Assembly (NCBI GenBank): GCA_026692885.1 | Contig: JAPLNJ010000361.1 | Location: 1-11,694 of the forward strand | Direction of reading: 5' to 3' | Origin: Planctomycetota bacterium | GTDB lineage: Bacteria; Planctomycetota; Planctomycetia; Pirellulales; Pirellulaceae | Length of the DNA stretch: 11,694 nt | Shown here: one piece after another, positions 7,756 through 11,694 of the stretch | Layout: every line of letters starts with the position of its first letter | How positions within the stretch are numbered: position 1 is the first letter of the stretch | Made by a program: the position numbers and the translations under genes | Notes under the pieces: model-generated | Database searches by the model: none | Seen by the model: only the letters and a program-made list of their open reading frames with translations | Told to the model about the DNA's origin: nothing

Positions 7756-8982
7756 ATGGACAACACCGCACAACTTCTTCGCAAAGCCGCGATCTTAATC
7801 GACAGCCTCGACGGTCCGACCGCCGAAGTCCTCTGCGCGGAGATATCGCCGGAACAAGCGGCCCGCATCCGCCAAGCCGTATCCCAGTTGGGACCGGTCG
7901 ATCCGAGCGAGCGTCAACGGATCTTGGACGAATTCCTGCGTCTGGGTGCCGCAACCGCCGGAGCCGCGGCCGCTGGCGTGGACCTGGACGAATCGCTGGC
8001 GGCCCGCATCGCCGTCGCTGTGGAGGTTCCCGACGAGGTAGCGACCGACTCCTCCACCGCCGCGCCGCGGTTCGCCTTCTTGCAGGCAGCTTCGGCCGAA
8101 TCGCTGGCGTCTTGTTTCGCGGACGAACACCCCCAGACCATCAGTGTCCTACTCGCCCATCTCCCCGCCCCGCGCGCCGCGCGCGTGCTGAAGCTGTTGC
8201 GCACCGAACTGCAAGCGGAAGTCGTGCAACGCTTGGCCCGGCTGGACGACACCGATGCAGACATCCTCGCGGAGATCGAGCGGACGCTGGAACAGTCGTG
8301 GCAGACCCACGCGTGTGCCTCCTCCTCGCGTCCGGCTGGCATGGCCACTTTGGAAGCCATTCTGGCAGCCAGTGCGAACGGGGACCGCCCGGCTTTGCTG
8401 GAACTCCTGGAATCCACGGATCCGCAGCTGGTCCGGAAACTCGGCTACCCGCAGCCACCAGCCAGCCCGCGGACGGCCGGGGACATCCGCACCGACTGGG
8501 ATCAGCAGGATTTGGACAGCTGCCGCCGATCGACAACCGCGTTTCGTTTTGCCGTCAGCGTCGACCTCCCGGAAACCGGCCTCGATTTGGAGGTCGACCC
8601 TCTGCCGCAGATCGTAGCGTGGACGGCGAGTACCTCGACCGCTGCCGATCCCTCGGCCGCTGGAAGTCCGCCGGAGGCGCTGGACTTTGACGATCTGCTC
8701 GCGTTGGACGATGGTGCGCTGGCCAGCATCTTTCGAGCCGCTGATCCTCACGTGGCCTTGCTGGCGTTGACCGGCGCCAGCCCGCAGATGGCGGATCGCA
8801 TGCTGGGGCAACTGCCGCCGCGCGAAGCCACGGGTCTGGCCCGGCAGATGGAAACCTTAGGGCCGATCCGGCTGCAGGACGTGGCGTGCGCCCAGCAACA
8901 GCTGGCGGACTTGGCTTGGCAACTTGTGAAGCAAGGCTCGATCCGTCTGCCCAAGGCGCGCTATTTCACGGAGGCCGTGTGA
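7756..8982 (+). CDS. fliG: Flagellar rotor switch protein FliG with an insertion of about 80 residues
   Basis: FliG sits on the cytoplasmic face of the MS ring, links FliF to FliM, and transmits torque from the stator. It has 408 residues against roughly 330 in well-studied FliG. The start at ATG 7756 is 3 bp after fliF, with GAGG at 7740-7743 inside fliF. Residues 5-90 are the FliF-binding domain. The middle domain has the EHPQ motif (Glu124-Gln127) in DEHPQTISVLLAHLP and continues to DPQLVRKL (222-229). Residues about 229-308 are an insertion with no counterpart I know. The C-terminal domain resumes at LDFDDLLALDDGAL (309-322) and ends with LGPIRLQDVACAQQQLADLAWQL. Of the charged torque residues known from E. 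coli, the Arg281 and Arg297 equivalents remain (Arg356, Arg372). Lys264 is Thr339, and Asp288/Asp289 are Arg363/Gln364. Confidence 0.95.
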   Translation: MDNTAQLLRKAAILIDSLDGPTAEVLCAEISPEQAARIRQAVSQLGPVDPSERQRILDEFLRLGAATAGAAAAGVDLDESLAARIAVAVEVPDEVATDSSTAAPRFAFLQAASAESLASCFADEHPQTISVLLAHLPAPRAARVLKLLRTELQAEVVQRLARLDDTDADILAEIERTLEQSWQTHACASSSRPAGMATLEAILAASANGDRPALLELLESTDPQLVRKLGYPQPPASPRTAGDIRTDWDQQDLDSCRRSTTAFRFAVSVDLPETGLDLEVDPLPQIVAWTASTSTAADPSAAGSPPEALDFDDLLALDDGALASIFRAADPHVALLALTGASPQMADRMLGQLPPREATGLARQMETLGPIRLQDVACAQQQLADLAWQLVKQGSIRLPKARYFTEAV

Positions 8983-8988
8983 CGGTGG

Positions 8989-9047
8989 GTAGGTCAGGCT
9001 TTCCAGCCTGACGTTCCGTTTGTGTCAGGCTGGAAAGCCTGACCTAC
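8989..9047. repeat. Perfect 24-bp inverted-repeat doublet between fliG and fliH
   Basis: Arm 8989-9012 is the exact reverse complement of arm 9024-9047, with an 11-nt spacer. Each arm is itself a palindrome: stem GTCAGGCT/AGCCTGAC with a 4-nt loop, plus flanking GTAG or CTAC. It is the same repeat as 627-650. No T-run follows. In RNA the whole would form a 24-bp hairpin between two operon genes, as BIME/REP doublets do in enterobacteria. Confidence 0.92.
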
Positions 9048-9090
9048 TTGGCCGCGTCAGGTGCCACGTTCTCGGGAGGTCGAAGTGGTC

Positions 9091-9768
9091 ATGTTTCGCA
9101 TCATCAAAGCCTCGGCTGCGAAAACCCCGCCTACGAAGACCTTGCCTCCCGGCCCCGCCGCGGACGACACCGGCTTTGTAGACTTGAGCGACGAGTTGCA
9201 TGCCCGCTTGGAGCTGGCGCGGACGGAAGCGGACCGTCTGGTAGCCGACGCACGCGACGCAGCGGACCGCATCCGCCGGGAAGCTCACCAGCAAGGCTTG
9301 CAGTTGGCGCGCGAAACGGCCCACCAGCAGTCGCGCGAGGAACTCGCGCAATGCCTGGAAACGGCGCTGCCGGCTCTCGATCGGGCGGTCGCGTCGATCG
9401 AACGTGAGAAAGCCCAACATCTCCAACATTGTGAACGGCATGTCGTGCGATTAGCGATTGCCATCGCCGAGCGTGTGATCCGCCGCGAGGTGAGTCGTGC
9501 ACCTGAAATCACGCTGGCATTGGTCCGCGAGGCGCTGGAGTTGGCCGCCAGCAGCGAACAGATCACGGTGCACCTGCATCCCTCCGATTACGAGACTTTG
9601 CACGACAGCCTCAGCCAGCTGACGGCCCGGCGCCGCGGAACCAAGCCGTGGGACATTGTCGCCGATCCCCAGCTCGCTTTGGGAGCGTGTCTGGTGAAGA
9701 CAGAATTTGGCGTCATCGACCAGCAGTTCCAGGCGCAACTTGCCCGGATTGAAGAGGAGCTTACTTGA
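9091..9768 (+). CDS. fliH: Flagellar assembly protein FliH (export ATPase stator)
   Basis: FliH binds FliI, restrains its ATPase activity and docks it at the export gate and C ring. I choose ATG 9091 (225 residues, MFRIIKAS) over a GTG at 9061, because GGGAGG at 9074-9079 lies 11 nt before it. Residues 33-115 are a charged, Ala/Glu/Arg-rich helix of the coiled-coil type (LELARTEADRLVADARDAAD). The C-terminal HrpE/YscL/FliH domain starts near 117: LAIAIAERVIRREVSRAPEI, then ITVHLHPSDYETL, and ends with LGACLVKTEFGVIDQQFQAQLARIEEEL, a characteristic FliH ending. It is separated from fliG by 108 bp holding a repeat doublet and is followed by fliI after 3 bp. Confidence 0.92.
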   Translation: MFRIIKASAAKTPPTKTLPPGPAADDTGFVDLSDELHARLELARTEADRLVADARDAADRIRREAHQQGLQLARETAHQQSREELAQCLETALPALDRAVASIEREKAQHLQHCERHVVRLAIAIAERVIRREVSRAPEITLALVREALELAASSEQITVHLHPSDYETLHDSLSQLTARRRGTKPWDIVADPQLALGACLVKTEFGVIDQQFQAQLARIEEELT

Positions 9769-9771
9769 CCC

Positions 9772-11085
9772 ATGCAAGCCCTGATCTCCCAGCTCGACAG
9801 CATCCTGCCGACAGCCCTGACCGGCTGTGTGGTCCGCACGGATGGTGCCACGACGGCAGTCGCCGGCTTTCCGGCTCCGGTCGGCTCGCTGGTCGAGATT
9901 GAGCGGCATGGCGGGAAACCGGTCCACGGCGAAGTGATCGGCTTTCGCGAGCAGCTGACGCTGGTGTCCCCGCTGGGCGAGCTCACCGGTGTCCGCTACG
10001 GCAGTCGCGTCCGGTTGACGCAGACCTCACGCTTTATTCGCCTCGGAGAGGGTCTGTTGGGCCGCGTCATCGACGCCCGCGGTCGATCGATCGACGATCT
10101 GCCCGAACCGATCCTGCGGCAACGTGCCGCGCTCCAGCGCACGGCACCTCCGGCGCTGGAGCGGCCGCACATCGATCGGCCGCTGGCGACCGGTATCCGC
10201 GCCATTGATGGCTTGTTACCTTGCGGCCGCGGCCAACGCATGGGCATCTTCGCGGGCGCGGGCGTCGGCAAGAGCGTACTCTTGGGCATGATGGCGCGGG
10301 CCACCGCGGCGGATGTGAACGTGATCGCCTTGATCGGAGAACGGGGCCGCGAGGTGAACGAATTCATTCAGCGACAACTCGGCCCGACGGGGCTGAAGAA
10401 GAGCGTGGTGGTGGTGGCGACCAGTGACGAACCGGCGCTGGTCCGTGTCAAAGCCGCCCTGACGGCCACGACCGTCGCCGAGTACTTTCGCGACCAGGGC
10501 CGGGACGTGTTGCTGGCCATGGACTCGCTGACGCGGTTCGCCACAGCGCAGCGTGAGATCGGGCTGGCCGCTGGCGAACCGCCCGCCATGCGCGGTTTTC
10601 CGCCGTCGGTATTCGGCGCTCTACCGCGCTTGCTGGAACGGGCCGGCCGGTCCTCGTCCGGCTCCATCACGGCGTTTTATACCGTGCTGGTCGAAGGCGA
10701 CGACCTCAACGAGCCGATCAGCGACGCGGTCCGCAGCTTGCTGGACGGCCACATTGTGCTATCACGCAAACTGGCGGGAGCGGGCCATTATCCGGCGATC
10801 GATATCCTGGAAAGCGTCAGCCGTTTGGCACCCTGTGTCTCGACGCCCGCACAACAGTCCGCGATGCATTGGCTGCGCGGATTGCTCGCCGCCTATCGTG
10901 ACCACGAGGATCTGATCTCCGTAGGCGCCTACCGGGCGGGGACCAATCCGCAGGTCGACCTGGCCCTCGCCATGCGCGACCAATTGGCCCGCTACCTGCG
11001 GCAGGCCCAAGATGAGCGGAGTCCCCGCGAGGACACCGTCCGGGAGTTGCTGCGACTGGCCGAAGCCAGCGGTGCGGCCGCCTGA
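9772..11085 (+). CDS. fliI: Flagellum-specific export ATPase FliI
   Basis: FliI is the F1-beta-like ATPase of the flagellar type III export apparatus. It forms a hexamer below the export gate and acts with FliH and FliJ. It has 437 residues, the usual length. The start at ATG 9772 is 3 bp after the fliH stop, with GAGGAG near 9754-9759 at the end of fliH. Residues 15-80 form the N-terminal beta barrel. The nucleotide-binding domain holds GAGVGKS at 162-168 (Walker A), GERGREVNEF (189-198, with the catalytic Glu190) and VLLAMDSLTRFA (246-257, Walker B). MRGFPPSVFGALPRLLERAG, GSITAFYTVLVEGDD and SRKLAGAGHYPAIDIL are strongly conserved FliI/HrcN blocks. The C-terminal helical domain ends at 437. 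All expected catalytic residues are visible. No fliJ follows within the window. Confidence 0.97.
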   Translation: MQALISQLDSILPTALTGCVVRTDGATTAVAGFPAPVGSLVEIERHGGKPVHGEVIGFREQLTLVSPLGELTGVRYGSRVRLTQTSRFIRLGEGLLGRVIDARGRSIDDLPEPILRQRAALQRTAPPALERPHIDRPLATGIRAIDGLLPCGRGQRMGIFAGAGVGKSVLLGMMARATAADVNVIALIGERGREVNEFIQRQLGPTGLKKSVVVVATSDEPALVRVKAALTATTVAEYFRDQGRDVLLAMDSLTRFATAQREIGLAAGEPPAMRGFPPSVFGALPRLLERAGRSSSGSITAFYTVLVEGDDLNEPISDAVRSLLDGHIVLSRKLAGAGHYPAIDILESVSRLAPCVSTPAQQSAMHWLRGLLAAYRDHEDLISVGAYRAGTNPQVDLALAMRDQLARYLRQAQDERSPREDTVRELLRLAEASGAAA

Positions 11086-11125
11086 GAGTTGGTCGGTGAC
11101 TGTGAGATACGCGCAGCTAACGGTT

Positions 11126-11155
11126 CCCCTCGCCCCGGTACTCCGGGGAGAGGGG
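11126..11155. repeat. GC-rich hairpin after fliI
   Basis: CCCCTC (11126-11131) pairs with GAGGGG (11150-11155) and CCCCGG (11133-11138) with CCGGGG (11143-11148). One G/A mismatch separates the two stems and the loop is TACT. It is 40 bp past the fliI stop and could slow RNA polymerase, but no T-run follows; it looks like a dispersed repeat. Confidence 0.7.
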
Positions 11156-11162
11156 TTAGAGG

Positions 11163-11294
11163 CAACGCCGTTAAGCATTTTGGTAGCCGAATTCGCCAGA
11201 ATTCGGGTGTTTGCCGTGAATCCGCGAAGTCTGGCGACTTCGGCTACGACGTACGTGCCGGTGTTTGCCCGCGTCAAAATCCTTAACGGCGTTG
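11163..11294. repeat. 132-bp element with 20-bp terminal inverted repeats and two internal hairpins
   Basis: The ends 11163-11182 and 11275-11294 are reverse complements in 19 of 20 positions. Inside, 11183-11205 and 11225-11247 are a second inverted pair (21 of 23). GGTGTTTGCC occurs twice in direct orientation, at 11206-11215 and 11260-11269. There is no transposase frame. It is bordered by GC-rich repeat sequence on both sides and may be inserted in it. Confidence 0.8.
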
Positions 11295-11345
11295 GGTGAG
11301 GGGGGCCAGGCCAGCGACTCTGCCCCTCACCCCCCAGCCTGGCCC
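11294..11345. repeat. Two interlocked inverted repeats
   Basis: GGGTGAGGGG (11294-11303) is complementary to CCCCTCACCC (11323-11332), and GGGCCAGGC (11303-11311) to GCCTGGCCC (11337-11345). The order A-B-A'-B' means the two stems cannot be nested: they would form alternatives or an H-type pseudoknot. Confidence 0.6.
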
Positions 11346-11425
11346 GCGCAAAATTGTACCCCAGAGAGTCATTGCAGTGGTGAGAGCTGGTCCGGCCTTT
11401 GTTCCCGCTTGGCATGTCGGGTCCC

Positions 11426-11495
11426 CATCCGGGCTTGCCCCGAATGGCACGAGGTTAAGCGAAACCTCCGATCCCCACTGGGCTTGCCCCAGTGG
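11426..11495. repeat. Two related hairpins with CTTGC loops in tandem
   Basis: CATCCGGG-CTTGC-CCCGAATG (11426-11446, one mismatch) and CCACTGGG-CTTGC-CCCAGTGG (11475-11495, perfect) are 49 bp apart. They share the loop and the pattern of TCCCC before the stem and GAGGTT a few bases after it. A related hairpin with a different loop lies at 11633-11653. Confidence 0.7.
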
Positions 11496-11540
11496 ACAAG
11501 AGGTTTGAAAACCAAGGCCGCGTACCGCAACCACACCCCG

Positions 11541-11595
11541 TCCCCTTCGCCGCATTCACCGCCGCCTGCGGCGGCGGTGAATGCGGCGAAGGGGA
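11541..11595. repeat. Perfect 26-bp hairpin with a 3-nt loop
   Basis: Arm 11541-11566 (TCCCCTTCGCCGC...) and arm 11570-11595 pair without a mismatch around the loop TGC. Neither strand has a T-run after it. It is too stable and regular for ordinary coding sequence and no gene is nearby on either side within the window. Confidence 0.9.
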
Positions 11596-11632
11596 ATAGG
11601 GGGGGACCGCTATTAGTGACCAAACCCTTTTT

Positions 11633-11653
11633 CCACAGGGACAGGCCCAGTGG
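11633..11653. repeat. Inverted copy of the CTTGC-type hairpin
   Basis: CCACAGGG (11633-11640) pairs with CCCAGTGG (11646-11653) with one mismatch around a 5-nt loop. Read on the minus strand, its flanking sequence resembles that of 11475-11495. Confidence 0.5.
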
Positions 11654-11694
11654 GGGATGTGGCGGAATGACAACACTTACCCTTAACCTCGTGC

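Larger units (their letters stand above)
11086..11694. other. Gene-free, repeat-dense region downstream of fliI
   Basis: About 600 bp in which no reading frame resembles a protein; the open frames present are by-products of GC-rich palindromes. fliJ, often next to fliI, is not found here. The stretch 11346-11425 between the repeats shows nothing I recognise. Confidence 0.75.
11447..11694. repeat. 13-bp perfect inverted repeat reaching the window end
   Basis: GCACGAGGTTAAG at 11447-11459 is the exact reverse complement of 11682-11694. The match stops only because the window ends, so the real arm may be longer. It encloses the 26-bp hairpin and the inverted hairpin copy at 11633-11653. Confidence 0.6.

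Noticed and set aside
11012..11299. Small plus-strand frame overlapping the fliI end
   Set aside because: Its translation follows the palindromic repeats, and it overlaps a conserved FliI C-terminus; there is no independent support.
11283..11676. Minus-strand frames in the terminal repeat region
   Set aside because: They run through the perfect hairpin and repeated hairpins, so their apparent sequence, such as repeated HWG/HWA segments, reflects the repeats.
11086..11694. CRISPR array
   Set aside because: The repeats are palindromes of different families with irregular distances, not identical direct repeats with equal spacers, and no cas gene is seen.

Overview
This window looks like chromosomal DNA of a planctomycete (Planctomycetota, probably of the Pirellulales type). 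The evidence is indirect: high GC, a prepilin N-terminus of the kind that is multi-copy in these genomes, planctomycete-style carboxypeptidase-regulatory and STN-domain proteins, and many palindromic dispersed repeats between and even inside genes. No ribosomal RNA or other firm taxonomic marker is present.

Layout. (1) 99-2827, minus strand: a large membrane-anchored protein with an N-terminal zinc ribbon, one transmembrane segment and two secretin/TonB short N-terminal (STN)-like domains. Downstream, with its own good promoter, is a small gene whose product joins a truncated type IV prepilin N-terminus to a carboxypeptidase-regulatory-like beta domain. (2) 2828-3115: divergent intergenic region. 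(3) 3116-4075, plus: malate dehydrogenase. (4) 4501-5274, plus: an alpha/beta-hydrolase-fold protein related to carboxylesterases that has lost its catalytic Ser and His. (5) 5561-11085, plus: a small degenerate GHKL-ATPase-domain protein followed by the flagellar genes fliF, fliG, fliH and fliI. These encode the MS ring, the rotor switch, the export stator and the export ATPase. (6) 11086-11694: about 600 bp with no convincing gene, packed with hairpins and inverted repeats.

How the genes fit together. FliF forms the basal MS ring in the inner membrane and its C-terminal tail should bind the FliG N-terminus. FliH holds the FliI ATPase and delivers it to the export gate. fliF-fliG and fliH-fliI are nearly contiguous, but a 24-bp perfect inverted-repeat doublet sits between fliG and fliH, and a terminator-like doublet sits between the ATPase-domain gene and fliF. 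FliG carries an insertion of about 80 residues before its C-terminal domain and has altered torque-helix charges.

The window does not show a defence system, CRISPR array, prophage, tRNA or rRNA. The most interesting items are the chimeric prepilin, the two neighbouring pseudoenzyme-like proteins, the unusual FliG, and several repeat families, one of which supplies a stop codon and one of which shows compensatory base changes.
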